From: Hylemonella sp. UBA6679
GTDB lineage: Bacteria; Pseudomonadota; Gammaproteobacteria; Burkholderiales; Burkholderiaceae_C
NCBI GenBank assembly: GCA_002454975.1
Contig: DKJZ01000095.1
Coordinates: 1 to 34,401, forward strand
Length of the DNA: 34,401 nt
Direction: 5' to 3'
In this document: positions 15,193-23,647 of the stretch, piece after piece
Numbering within the stretch: the stretch's first letter is position 1
How the letters are laid out: each line of letters starts with the position of its first letter
Program-made: the position numbers and the translations under genes
Notes under the pieces: generated by a model
Seen by the model: the letters and a program-made list of their open reading frames with translations, nothing else
The model's database searches: none
What the model was told of the DNA's origin: nothing

Positions 15193-15846
15193 TCAGTTGC
15201 GCGGGGGTGGTTTTTTTGCTGGGGCGGCTTCTGGTTTGGGCACCAAAACACCGCGTACACGGCCCTGGAGCTCCATCACCTGCGTGACGTTGTCAAACGC
15301 CATCGTGTCGGCGGTGAACACATCTTGCCCCCGCTGCAAGTCCACCGGCTTGTGCGACTTGACGCGCTCGGTGTCGAGAAAGGCGTGCAAAAACTCACCC
15401 TTGAACTGCATGCGCGGCACGGTTTGCCCATCTTCTTGGCGCGCTTCGCGCACCACCAGGGCATTGCCAATGAGCTGAACCTCTGAGGAGTCGCTGTTGG
15501 TCAAGGCCTGGTTGGCTGTGGCCACCGTCACGTGGCCTTGGGCATTGATGCTGCGGATGTGAACGCCGTCGATTTCCAGCGTGTCGGTGTCGGGGTAGTG
15601 GCGCGCGGTTTGGCCCGTGATTTCGCTTTTGAGGCGCCCATTGGCGTCGTAAGTTTTGAGCACAAAGTTGTTAACCGCGTAATCGGGGTCGTGCCGCTTG
15701 GGCTTTTCGATGGCCGGGGGCTCCAGCTCGGGCGTGCTGCGTACCAGCCAGTAGGTGCCCAAGGCGAGCACGCCCATGAGCGTGATGGGCAAGTACAGTG
15801 TCAGGCGCTCGAGCACGCTGCGCCACAGGCGGCTCCACACGTTCAC
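15193..15846 (-). CDS. lptC: LPS export system protein LptC
   Basis: A 217-residue single-pass inner-membrane protein with a periplasmic beta-jellyroll domain. The N-terminal helix LYLPITLMGVLALGTYWLV anchors it, and the rest (PDYAVNNFVLKTYDANGRLKSEI, ARHYPDTDTLEIDGV, FTADTMAFDNVTQVMELQGRVRGVL) is the LptC fold that passes lipopolysaccharide from the LptBFG extractor to LptA. The likely start is GTG at 15846, whose GTGA overlaps the kdsC stop; the longer in-frame reading to 15906 would run inside kdsC. It ends in a Pro/Lys-rich tail. lptA and lptB, which often follow, are not downstream here: sbtA comes next after 57 bp. Confidence 0.88.
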   Translation of the reverse strand: MNVWSRLWRSVLERLTLYLPITLMGVLALGTYWLVRSTPELEPPAIEKPKRHDPDYAVNNFVLKTYDANGRLKSEITGQTARHYPDTDTLEIDGVHIRSINAQGHVTVATANQALTNSDSSEVQLIGNALVVREARQEDGQTVPRMQFKGEFLHAFLDTERVKSHKPVDLQRGQDVFTADTMAFDNVTQVMELQGRVRGVLVPKPEAAPAKKPPPRN

Positions 15847-16421
15847 GCCTGGGTCTCGCTGAAAAAGCGCGCGTAGTGGCCGGTGGCCACCAAAATCAGG
15901 TCGCAAAACTCACGCGCCGCACCCGAGCCAGCGCTGGCGTGGGTGATGTGGTGCGCCACGGCTCGGGCTTCGGCGTGGGCGTGAGGCGGCGCACAGGCCA
16001 AACTGGCGCGCTGCAGCACCGGCAGGTCAGGCCAGTCGTCGCCCATGGCGGCTGCTTGCGACCAGTTCAGGCCCAGTTGCTCGAGCATGGCTTGGGCAGC
16101 GGGCAGTTTGTCTTCGGTGCCAAACACCGCGTGGGTGATGCCCAGGGCTTTCAAGCGCACACGCAGCGGGGCAGAGTCGCGCCCAGTGATGACCACCGGG
16201 GTGATGCCCGCGCGCGCGAGCAACTTCAAACCGTGGCCGTCCAAGGTGGAAAAGCGCTTGAGGGTCTCGCCGGCTTCGGTGAAGTACAGGCCGCCGTCGG
16301 TGAGCACGCCGTCCACATCAAAAAACGCCACCTGCACATCTTGCGCACGCAGCAGCAGCTCGGGTGCAAAGGTCAAGGTGGGCTGGCGGGCCGTGGGGCT
16401 TGAGGGCAAAGGGGCGTTCAT
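15843..16421 (-). CDS. kdsC: 3-deoxy-D-manno-octulosonate 8-phosphate phosphatase KdsC
   Basis: A 192-residue HAD-superfamily phosphatase making free Kdo for lipid A-core synthesis. The catalytic loop FFDVDGVLTDGG carries the nucleophile Asp35 and general acid Asp37. VVITGRDS holds the motif II threonine, the lysine of motif III is expected in EDKLPAA, and AAMGDDWPDLPVL is motif IV. Such proteins are C0-cap HADs that work as tetramers. The start at 16421 (MNAPLPSS) overlaps the kdsD stop as TGATG; a reading from 16469 would begin within kdsD. Gene order kdsD-kdsC-lptC is the usual Kdo/LPS-export cluster. Confidence 0.93.
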   Translation of the reverse strand: MNAPLPSSPTARQPTLTFAPELLLRAQDVQVAFFDVDGVLTDGGLYFTEAGETLKRFSTLDGHGLKLLARAGITPVVITGRDSAPLRVRLKALGITHAVFGTEDKLPAAQAMLEQLGLNWSQAAAMGDDWPDLPVLQRASLACAPPHAHAEARAVAHHITHASAGSGAAREFCDLILVATGHYARFFSETQA

Positions 16422-17467
16422 CAGATCACCTTGGCGCGCATGAGGTCGTTGCTGTTGAGGGCGCCGCACAGCTTGCCGCTCGCATCCACCACCAGCACGC
16501 TGGTGACACGGCGCTGCTCCATGAGTTCGGCTGCGTCCACCGCCAAGGCGTCTGGGCCAATGGTGATGGGGCCTGGGTGCATGAGCTGTTGGGCGGTGCC
16601 CTGGCGCAGGTCCACGCCTTTTTCAAGCAGGCGGCGCAAATCACCATCGGTGAAGATGCCCAGCACCTGGTCTTGCGCATCCACCACGGCGGTGGCGCCC
16701 AGGCCTTTGGCGCTCATCTCGCGCATGAGTTCGCTCAAGCCGGCGTTCACACCCACACGTGGCACATCAGCACCGCTGCGCATCACATCGCTCACGTGGG
16801 TGAGCAGCTTGCGGCCCAAGGAGCCTCCTGGGTGGGAGCGGGCAAAGTCTTCAGCCTTGAAGCCCCGCGCATCGAGCAGGGCCACCGCCAGCGCGTCGCC
16901 CAGGGCCAATTGGGCGGTGGTGCTGGCCGTGGGGGCCAAATTGAGGGGGCAGGCTTCTTGGGCCACGCTGGTGTCGAGCACCACAGCGGCATGCTGGGCC
17001 AAGCTCGAGGTCATCACCCCAGTCATGGCCACCAGGGGCACGCCCAAGCGTTTGAGCACCGGCAAGATGACGGTGAGCTCTTGCGACTCGCCGCTGTTGG
17101 AAATGCCCAGCACCACATCGGCTGCGGTGATCATGCCCAGGTCGCCGTGGCTGGCTTCAGCTGGGTGCACAAACATCGCTGGCGTGCCGGTTGAGGCCAG
17201 GGTGGCGGCCATCTTGCGCCCAATGTGGCCGCTCTTGCCCATGCCCATCACCACCACACGGCCTTTGACCTGGAGCAGCAGCTGCACCGCTTGCGCAAAG
17301 GGCGCATGCAAGGCGCCCCCCAGGCGCTCGCCCAAGGCAAGAATGGCCTGCGCCTCGATCGTGCAAGTTTGGCGTGCCAGGGCCACCGCCTTGTCTGCGT
17401 TAAACGCAGGGGGCATGGCCGCGGCGCTGGGGCTCAAAGGCACAGGGGTGGTGTTGGCTTGCGTCAT
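16421..17467 (-). CDS. kdsD: Arabinose-5-phosphate isomerase KdsD (KpsF/GutQ family)
   Basis: A 348-residue cytoplasmic isomerase converting ribulose 5-phosphate to arabinose 5-phosphate, the first committed step to Kdo. The SIS domain is shown by VVVMGMGKSGHIGRKMAATLASTG (about 70-93), HGDLGMI and ISNSGESQEL. Two CBS domains follow after about residue 215 (VSDVMRSG..., LGIFTDGDLRRLLE, then MHPGPITIGPDALAVDAAELM..., LNSNDLMRA). Length is slightly above the usual 328 because of a Pro/Ala-rich N-terminal extension (about residues 1-20), so a later start cannot be excluded. First gene of the kdsD-kdsC-lptC operon, divergent from the antiporter gene 40 bp away. Confidence 0.94.
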   Translation of the reverse strand: MTQANTTPVPLSPSAAAMPPAFNADKAVALARQTCTIEAQAILALGERLGGALHAPFAQAVQLLLQVKGRVVVMGMGKSGHIGRKMAATLASTGTPAMFVHPAEASHGDLGMITAADVVLGISNSGESQELTVILPVLKRLGVPLVAMTGVMTSSLAQHAAVVLDTSVAQEACPLNLAPTASTTAQLALGDALAVALLDARGFKAEDFARSHPGGSLGRKLLTHVSDVMRSGADVPRVGVNAGLSELMREMSAKGLGATAVVDAQDQVLGIFTDGDLRRLLEKGVDLRQGTAQQLMHPGPITIGPDALAVDAAELMEQRRVTSVLVVDASGKLCGALNSNDLMRAKVI

Positions 17468-17507
17468 GGATCAATTCTATCGACCCCACCCTTGTTAGGA
17501 TGCGGTC

Positions 17508-19481
17508 ATGAGCGCGTTGGACTTGACACTGATTTACCTGCTGGCCGCCGTGCTGGGCGTGGTGGCGTGTCGATCGCTCAAACTGCCGCCCATGCTGGGC
17601 TATTTGGCCGTGGGCGTGCTGATTGGGCCCAACGCGCTGGCCCTGGCTCAAGACTCTGAAGGCATGCGCCACCTGGCTGAGTTTGGCGTGGTGTTTTTGA
17701 TGTTTGTCATTGGGCTGGAATTCAACCTGCCCAAGCTGCGCGCCATGCGCCGCCATGTGTTCGCTTTGGGTGGCTTGCAAGTGATGCTGACCATCGCAGT
17801 GGTGACCCTGGCCTCGGTGGCCCTGGGTTTGTGGCTGCCCACGGTGTGGCCCATGGGTTGGCAAACCGCGCTGGCGCTCTCAGGCGCCATGGCCATGAGC
17901 AGCACGGCCATTGTGGTCAAGCTCATGGCCGAGCGCCTGGAGCTCGAGAGCGAGCACGGCAAGCGGGTCATGGGCGTGCTGCTGTTTCAAGACTTGGCCG
18001 TGGTACCGCTGTTGATTTTGATTCCAGCCCTGGGGGCCTCGGGCGAGTCTTTGGCGCAGGCCTTGGGCATGGCCTTGCTCAAGGGCGCGGTGTTGATCAC
18101 CGTGCTGTTGGTGGGCGGGCAGTGGGTCATGCGGCACTGGCTCACCTTGGTGGCACGGCGCAAAAGCGAAGAGTTGTTTGTGCTCAATGTGTTGCTCACC
18201 ACCCTTGGCTTGGCCTGGTTGACCCAGCTCGCTGGCCTGAGCCTGGAGCTGGGCGCTTTCATTGCCGGCATGCTGATTTCTGAGACGCCTTACAAGCAGC
18301 AGGTGGAAGGCGATATCCGGCCTTTTCACGATGTGTTGCTGGGCTTGTTTTTCATCAGCATCGGCATGATGCTCGACTGGCGGCTGGTGCTGGAGCGCTG
18401 GCCCCTGGTGCTCTTGCTGTTGACCGTGCCTTTGCTCTTCAAAGCCGCTTTGGTCACGCTGATTGCGCGGGGCTTGGGCGGCAGCATGGGTGTGTCGATG
18501 CGCACGGGCTTGTATCTGGCGCAAGCCGGTGAGTTTGGTTTTGTGCTCTTGGCCTTGGCCCAAAAAAGCCAGCTCATCGACCCCGCGCTGCTCAACCCCA
18601 TTTTGGCCAGCATGGTGTTGTCGATGATGGCCACGCCATTCATCATTGCCCACACCAACGCGCTGGTGATGAAGCTGGTGGCCAGTGAGTGGCTGCAACA
18701 GTCGCTGCAAATGACCACCATTGCGCGCAAGTCGATCGGCACCAAAGAGCACGTGATCATTTGTGGCTATGGCCGCTGCGGCCAAAACCTGGCGCGCATG
18801 CTTGACGGTGAAAAAATTCCTTACATCGCGCTGGACCTGGACCCCGACCGTGTGGCGCAAGCTGCTGCTGCCGGCCACTCGGTGGTGTTTGGTGATGCCT
18901 CGCGCCCACAGGCTTTGATGGCCGCAGGCCTGTCGCGCGCCAGCGCCGTGGTGCTGACCTACCTGGACAGCCCCGGCGCGCTCAAGGTGCTGGCCAACAT
19001 CCGCAGCCAGGCCCCGCAAATTCCGGTGATTGTGCGCACCCAAGACGACCACGATTTGGAAAAACTGCAACGCGCTGGGGCCACCGAGGTGGTTCCTGAA
19101 GCCATTGAGGGCTCGCTCATGCTGGCCAGCCACGCCCTGGCCCTGGTGGGTGTGCCCATGCGCCGCGTGATCCGCATCGTGCAAGATCAGCGCGATGCGC
19201 GCTACAACTTGCTGCGTGGTTATTTTCACGGGGCCGACGACAGCGCCGTGGACGATGGCGAACAGGTGCATTTGCGCAGCATCACCTTGCCCCACGGCCT
19301 GGACGCACCCTTGAGTGCTTTGGGCGACAAGCTCGGCGATGTGCGGGTGCTGCAAGTGCGTCGCGGACAGGGCATGCTGTTGTCGCCACACACCAACCCC
19401 GTGCTCAACACGGGCGACACCTTGGTGCTCAGCGGCACGCCCCAAGCCCTGGCTCTGGCCGAAGAACAACTCTTGCGTTAA
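17508..19481 (+). CDS. Monovalent cation:proton antiporter-2 (CPA2), KefB/KefC-like
   Basis: A 657-residue inner-membrane protein in three parts. Residues 1-390 form 12-13 helices of the CPA2 exchanger, with LKLPPMLGYLAVGVLIGP near the start, HLAEFGVVFLMFVIGLE, the conserved LLFQDLAVVPLL, and GAFIAGMLISETPYKQQVE. Residues about 415-530 are a TrkA-N/RCK domain with the nucleotide fold VIICGYGRCGQNLARML (GxGxxG). The last 80 residues resemble TrkA-C. Kef systems gate potassium efflux, often in response to glutathione adducts; ligand and ion here are unknown. The gene sits 8 bp before apt, so the two are likely co-transcribed. kdsD-kdsC-lptC beside a CPA2 gene is a common Burkholderiales arrangement. 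Confidence 0.92.
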   Translation: MSALDLTLIYLLAAVLGVVACRSLKLPPMLGYLAVGVLIGPNALALAQDSEGMRHLAEFGVVFLMFVIGLEFNLPKLRAMRRHVFALGGLQVMLTIAVVTLASVALGLWLPTVWPMGWQTALALSGAMAMSSTAIVVKLMAERLELESEHGKRVMGVLLFQDLAVVPLLILIPALGASGESLAQALGMALLKGAVLITVLLVGGQWVMRHWLTLVARRKSEELFVLNVLLTTLGLAWLTQLAGLSLELGAFIAGMLISETPYKQQVEGDIRPFHDVLLGLFFISIGMMLDWRLVLERWPLVLLLLTVPLLFKAALVTLIARGLGGSMGVSMRTGLYLAQAGEFGFVLLALAQKSQLIDPALLNPILASMVLSMMATPFIIAHTNALVMKLVASEWLQQSLQMTTIARKSIGTKEHVIICGYGRCGQNLARMLDGEKIPYIALDLDPDRVAQAAAAGHSVVFGDASRPQALMAAGLSRASAVVLTYLDSPGALKVLANIRSQAPQIPVIVRTQDDHDLEKLQRAGATEVVPEAIEGSLMLASHALALVGVPMRRVIRIVQDQRDARYNLLRGYFHGADDSAVDDGEQVHLRSITLPHGLDAPLSALGDKLGDVRVLQVRRGQGMLLSPHTNPVLNTGDTLVLSGTPQALALAEEQLLR

Positions 19482-19489
19482 GACAGCCC

Positions 19490-20044
19490 ATGCTCAACCC
19501 AAAAATCAGCGACTACATCCGCCAACACATCCGCACCGTGCCAGATTGGCCGGCACCCGGTGTGCAGTTCAGAGACATCACGCCTTTGCTGCAAGACGCC
19601 AAGGTGTTTCGTGTGATTGTGGACACCCTGGTGCACCGCTACCTCGATACCGACATGCGCCCCGATGTGGTGGCAGCACTCGATGCGCGTGGGTTTATTT
19701 TGGGTTCGGTCATTGCCTATGAGCTGGGCGTGGGCTTTGTGCCGGTGCGTAAAAAAGGCAAACTGCCCTACACCACGGTGGAAGAAACCTACGCGCTGGA
19801 GTATGGCAACGCCACGGTGGAGCTGCACACCGACGCGGTCAAGCCGGGTCAACGCGTGCTGTTGGTGGATGATTTGATCGCCACTGGCGGCACCTTGATG
19901 GCGGGCAAAAACCTGATTGAAAAACTGGGCGCCACCTTGATGGAGGCCTGCGCAATTGTGGACCTGCCCGACCTGGGTGGCTCGCACAAACTGCGTGCTG
20001 CGGGCCTCAAGGTCTTCACGCTGGTGAGCTACGAGGGGCACTGA
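19490..20044 (+). CDS. apt: Adenine phosphoribosyltransferase
   Basis: A 184-residue cytoplasmic purine-salvage enzyme that joins adenine and PRPP to give AMP. The PRPP motif VLLVDDLIATGGTL is intact near residues 120-133, with the flexible loop RKKGKLPYTTVEETYALEYG before it, the hood region IPDWPAPGVQFRDITPLL-like (PDWPAPGVQFRDITPLL) at the N-terminus, and LDARGFILG as the PPi-binding strand. Length is normal. It lies directly behind the antiporter gene and converges on glpK with 32 bp between stops; no clear terminator is seen there. Confidence 0.95.
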   Translation: MLNPKISDYIRQHIRTVPDWPAPGVQFRDITPLLQDAKVFRVIVDTLVHRYLDTDMRPDVVAALDARGFILGSVIAYELGVGFVPVRKKGKLPYTTVEETYALEYGNATVELHTDAVKPGQRVLLVDDLIATGGTLMAGKNLIEKLGATLMEACAIVDLPDLGGSHKLRAAGLKVFTLVSYEGH

Positions 20045-20076
20045 GCCCTGGCTTTGCTGGTGGTTTCTCGTTGCGT

Positions 20077-21567
20077 CTAGCTGGCTCTGGCCTGGCGCAC
20101 CGCGCGTTCCCACAGGTGCATGCGCGCCTGCGCCTGATCGGCCGATACCGTGGGCTCAAACCTGCGCTCAACGCGCCACTGCGCGCGCAACTCATCCAAG
20201 CCGCTGTAAATACCGGCTTGTAAACCGGCGAGGTAAGCCGCACCCAGCGCGGTGGTTTCTGTGACCTCGGGGCGCACCACCGGCATGCCCAGCAGGTCGG
20301 CTTGCATTTGCATCAGCAGGTTGTTCACGCAAGCACCATCATCCACCCGCAACTCTGTCACAGGCACGGCGCCATGGCTCAGGGCGTCGCGGTTCATGCA
20401 TTGCAGCAGCGCGGCACTTTGGTAGGCAATGCTCTCCAGGGCCGCGTGCGCAATGTGCCCGGAGGTGGTGCCGCGCGTGAGCCCAAGCAATGCACCGCGC
20501 GCTTGCGCGTCCCAGTAGGGTGCGCCCAAGCCTGTGAAGGCCGGCACAAACATCACCCCGCCGGCATCGGGCACGGTGCGGGCCAGCGCCTCGACCTCTG
20601 CGCTCGACGAAATTGCCCCCAGCCCATCGCGCAACCACTGCACCACCGCGCCACCGATGAAAACACTGCCCTCCAGGGCGTACTGCGGCGCGCTGGTGAG
20701 TTGCGCAGCCGCGGTGGTGATCAAGCCGTTGCGGCTTTGGGGCGCAGCCGCGCCGGTGTGCATGAGCATGAAGCAGCCCGTGCCGTAGGTGTTTTTCACC
20801 ATGCCCGGCTCGAAACACGCCTGGCCCATGAGCGCGCTTTGCTGGTCGCCAGCCACGCCGCTGATGCGCACAGCCGCGCCCAAAACATCGGCCTGTGTCA
20901 GGCCAAACGCGGCGCTGGAGGGCAGCACCTGCGGCAACATCGCTGGCGGTATGTTGAACAGCGCCAACAAGTCGTCGTCCCAGCGCTGGGTGTGGATGTT
21001 GAAGAGCAGGGTACGTGAGGCATTGCTCACGTCGGTGGCGTGCTGTTGGCCGCCGGTGAGCTTGTGGATGAGCCAGCTGTCGACCGTTCCAAATGCGAGT
21101 TCGCCGCGCTCAGCTTGCGCGCGAGCGTTGGGCACATGGTCCAACAGCCACTGCACCTTGGTGGCTGAAAAATACGGGTCGATGCACAGGCCGGTTTTTT
21201 CTTGCACCTGGGCCTCTAAACCTCGGGCGCGCAACTCAGCACTCACAGGCTCGGTGCGCCGGTCTTGCCAGACGATGGCGGGGTGGATGGGCACGCCCGT
21301 TTTACGGTGCCACACCACCGTGGTTTCGCGCTGGTTGGTGATGCCCAGGCATGCGATGTCGCTGGCTTTGAGGCCTGCTTTGGCCAGCACTTCTTGCGCG
21401 GTTGCAAGCTGTGTGCGCCAAATGTCTTGGGGGTCGTGCTCGACCCAACCGGGTTGCGGGTAGTGCTGCTCTAAAGCTCGCTGGGCCATGGCCACCACAC
21501 GCCCGTCGCGGTCAAACACCACGCTGCGTGAGCTGGAGGTGCCTTGGTCCAGGGCTAGAAGGTACAT
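20077..21567 (-). CDS. glpK: Glycerol kinase
   Basis: A 496-residue FGGY-family kinase phosphorylating glycerol to sn-glycerol 3-phosphate. The N-terminal ATP-site loop LALDQGTSSSR, the substrate region with ITNQRETTVVW and WQDRRTEP, VDSWLIHKLTGG, and the C-terminal block ALGAAYLAGLQAG are all intact, and length matches the family. Its first 34 codons plus 17 upstream bases are duplicated at 25218-25338 (119/121 identical), so the start of this gene is a recombination junction and the DNA upstream of 21584 is not the DNA that precedes the other copy. A TATAAA box about 65 bases upstream on the minus strand might serve as a promoter, without a firm -35. Confidence 0.96.
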   Translation of the reverse strand: MYLLALDQGTSSSRSVVFDRDGRVVAMAQRALEQHYPQPGWVEHDPQDIWRTQLATAQEVLAKAGLKASDIACLGITNQRETTVVWHRKTGVPIHPAIVWQDRRTEPVSAELRARGLEAQVQEKTGLCIDPYFSATKVQWLLDHVPNARAQAERGELAFGTVDSWLIHKLTGGQQHATDVSNASRTLLFNIHTQRWDDDLLALFNIPPAMLPQVLPSSAAFGLTQADVLGAAVRISGVAGDQQSALMGQACFEPGMVKNTYGTGCFMLMHTGAAAPQSRNGLITTAAAQLTSAPQYALEGSVFIGGAVVQWLRDGLGAISSSAEVEALARTVPDAGGVMFVPAFTGLGAPYWDAQARGALLGLTRGTTSGHIAHAALESIAYQSAALLQCMNRDALSHGAVPVTELRVDDGACVNNLLMQMQADLLGMPVVRPEVTETTALGAAYLAGLQAGIYSGLDELRAQWRVERRFEPTVSADQAQARMHLWERAVRQARAS

Positions 21568-21584
21568 GCTATGTCGATGCAGAA
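21464..21584. repeat. Direct repeat, copy A (inside functional glpK)
   Basis: 121 bp covering codons 1-34 of glpK and 17 bases before the ATG. It matches 25218-25338 at 119/121 positions, offset 3754. The two differences (21499 A against 25253 G; 21529 T against 25283 C) are third-codon-position and synonymous in the glpK frame. Confidence 0.97.
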
Positions 21585-21756
21585 TGCAGAGAAGAAAAGT
21601 TGCTAGTGTGAAGCGCCTACATTTTTATACTGCTTATGTCTAAGCGTTTGCGCAACACCGTTAACTACTTTAGTCTACCAACCGAGCCGACCGATGGCAG
21701 GTACTCACCATGAAACTAAACCGGTTGTAGACACCTCACTTGGGCACCAAGTTGAA
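21568..21756. other. Intergenic region between the DUF262 gene and glpK
   Basis: 189 bases, visibly richer in A+T than glpK. The first 17 bases belong to the direct repeat; the rest is unique in the window and presumably came with the inserted cassette. On the minus strand it offers TATAAAAAT about 65 bases before the glpK ATG, a possible replacement promoter. No gene or clear hairpin is seen. Confidence 0.4.
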
Positions 21757-23550
21757 TCAGCCCGTGATTTCGTCTTCATCCTCAACATCCTCGTAGCTAA
21801 TGCCTAGGGATGACTTGCCCATGGCCGACTCGATAAGCGTCAGCAACGCCGCTTTGCGCTCCACATAAAACGCATCGAAATCATCAGCTCGAATCGGATT
21901 CACTGGAATGCGGTGACTGGCCAACAAGGCATTCATCGCATCCTTATCAAGGTTGACTTGCGGGTGCTGCTGAATTCTGGACAGATATTTCGAAGGTGCA
22001 TCCCCTCCGATCATCCGGTTGGTCCGGGCCGAAATGGGCGGCTGTCGTGTTTCGCACCAGTGCTGCGGAAAGATGTGGTGGATGTCCAGTGCCATGTCTT
22101 CACGACTCAACTCATGAACTGTGGCTTTCCAGAAAAAATCGGCGGCACCCTCTCGCAACACCAACGAATTCAACCCCTTGTACGCGGCGCTCAGGCGAGA
22201 AGCTAGGCGGTCCAGGCGATCAGGACTGAAATTGGCATCCTGTACCGTCCGTGGCTCTGGGCCGTCGTGCAATATCCACGCCAACAGGTCATCCACGTCG
22301 TTGGCAATGCGAGTCTCCACGGCACCACCGTACAGCTCGCCAAGAACGCCGCACCAATACCAGCGCGACAGCTTGCTTTTGATGACAGGTTCCAGCCAGC
22401 GGTCCTCAATGAGTGCCAGCACTGTAGCTAAGGGCGGCAACTGCGTGCGGTAAGGCAGCTCTCGTGGGTCACGTACCTGTTCCATGCGCAGGAACTTAGC
22501 CGCCCGTAGGAACCCCGCTTCGGCGGCATCAGACCACTGCTGATAATCGGCCAGCTCCAGCGCCAGGATAGATGCACGTTTGGCGCTGATAGGTGTGACC
22601 TGCTTGCCTGTCCTGCCCGCTGCCATGTCAGCCTTTCGACACGCCAGGGTATGCAACATGCTCACGGTTTGCAGGTAATCGGTTGTCTCTACCTGCTCCA
22701 GCACGGGCTCCTTGCGCAAACGAGTCTGGCGGGCATCCACCTTGCGCTCTTTACTACCATACCAGTCATCGCGCAGGTTGTAGTTGTCAGCGGCGAAGGT
22801 CGCCGTTACCAACTCGAACACATTGAGCGGTACGCCACCGGTGTTCACCTTCTCGAACACCAAGCAAACTGCTTCTTTGCTTGTGGCTTTGTGCAGCTTG
22901 ATGACCGGCACTTGGTATTCACGGAACGAATCAAGCACCTTCTCTCGGAAGGCCATGTAGGTCTGGAACTTCTCAACGCTGATTTTGATGAGTGCTGACT
23001 CCCATGCGTCCGACTTCATGGTCTGGTCGCAAGGGAAGTACATCTGCTCGCATTCCAACTGCGTGGTGCTCAGGTCCAAGTCGACGTCACGGCCGAAGTT
23101 GGTGCGGCTTTTTCGGTCAGCCTCCACAGCAATCAGCGCATCTTCCAGGGTGGATTCAGGGTCCAGCGCAGTGGGGATGTGCCAGTAGTAATGGCGCTCG
23201 ATCGGCTTGCCCTTGTCAGTGCGGGTGGCCACCGCCGCCTTCAGGGCTAACACCTGGGTCAGGGTGGTCAGACGCTGCTGGCCGTCCAAAATCAACTGCT
23301 CTGCTATGGCGGGTTCAGGCACTGGGCTCACACCCTCCACGCCACGAAGCTGAAACCTGGTCTCGCCGCCGGTTTCCAGCAACATGACGGCACCAACTGG
23401 GAAGGACTTGGCCACGCTCACCAGCAGGCTTCGGATGTGGCTGTCGTCCCAGACCCAGCCGCGCTGAAAGTCGGGCAGCTGGATCTTGCCTTTGACGATG
23501 TCGGCGAGGATGTCTTGCAGTGGCAGCTTGGTGCTATCAAATGTGGCCAT
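21757..23550 (-). CDS. DUF262 and DUF1524 (HNH) domain protein, GmrSD-like
   Basis: A 597-residue protein with the two-domain plan of the single-chain GmrSD family. The N-terminal DUF262 part shows IQLPDFQRGWVWD (23-35) and the signature DGQQRLTTL (89-97), a ParB/nuclease-like nucleotide site. The C-terminal DUF1524 part carries the HNH-type IHHIFPQHW (His at 491-492) with later RTNRMIGG. GmrSD enzymes restrict DNA with modified cytosines (type IV restriction); other DUF262 proteins serve other defence roles, so the target is unknown. The start has a strong AGGAGG site. It is preceded by a 97-bp A+T-rich gap after the AlbA_2 gene and is the last gene of the island before glpK. Confidence 0.85.
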   Translation of the reverse strand: MATFDSTKLPLQDILADIVKGKIQLPDFQRGWVWDDSHIRSLLVSVAKSFPVGAVMLLETGGETRFQLRGVEGVSPVPEPAIAEQLILDGQQRLTTLTQVLALKAAVATRTDKGKPIERHYYWHIPTALDPESTLEDALIAVEADRKSRTNFGRDVDLDLSTTQLECEQMYFPCDQTMKSDAWESALIKISVEKFQTYMAFREKVLDSFREYQVPVIKLHKATSKEAVCLVFEKVNTGGVPLNVFELVTATFAADNYNLRDDWYGSKERKVDARQTRLRKEPVLEQVETTDYLQTVSMLHTLACRKADMAAGRTGKQVTPISAKRASILALELADYQQWSDAAEAGFLRAAKFLRMEQVRDPRELPYRTQLPPLATVLALIEDRWLEPVIKSKLSRWYWCGVLGELYGGAVETRIANDVDDLLAWILHDGPEPRTVQDANFSPDRLDRLASRLSAAYKGLNSLVLREGAADFFWKATVHELSREDMALDIHHIFPQHWCETRQPPISARTNRMIGGDAPSKYLSRIQQHPQVNLDKDAMNALLASHRIPVNPIRADDFDAFYVERKAALLTLIESAMGKSSLGISYEDVEDEDEITG

Positions 23551-23647
23551 GACACGTGCCTCCTACCTGATGACTCTGACGTCTGTTTTTTCACCAATCG
23601 GAAAACAAAAAAATATGCAAGTCATTGATTTATAAAGGTTTTTCATC

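Noticed and set aside
17880..19469. A 529-codon minus-strand frame opposite the CPA2 antiporter
   Set aside because: Its His/Gln-rich composition is the usual antisense shadow of a hydrophobic protein; no motif is seen.
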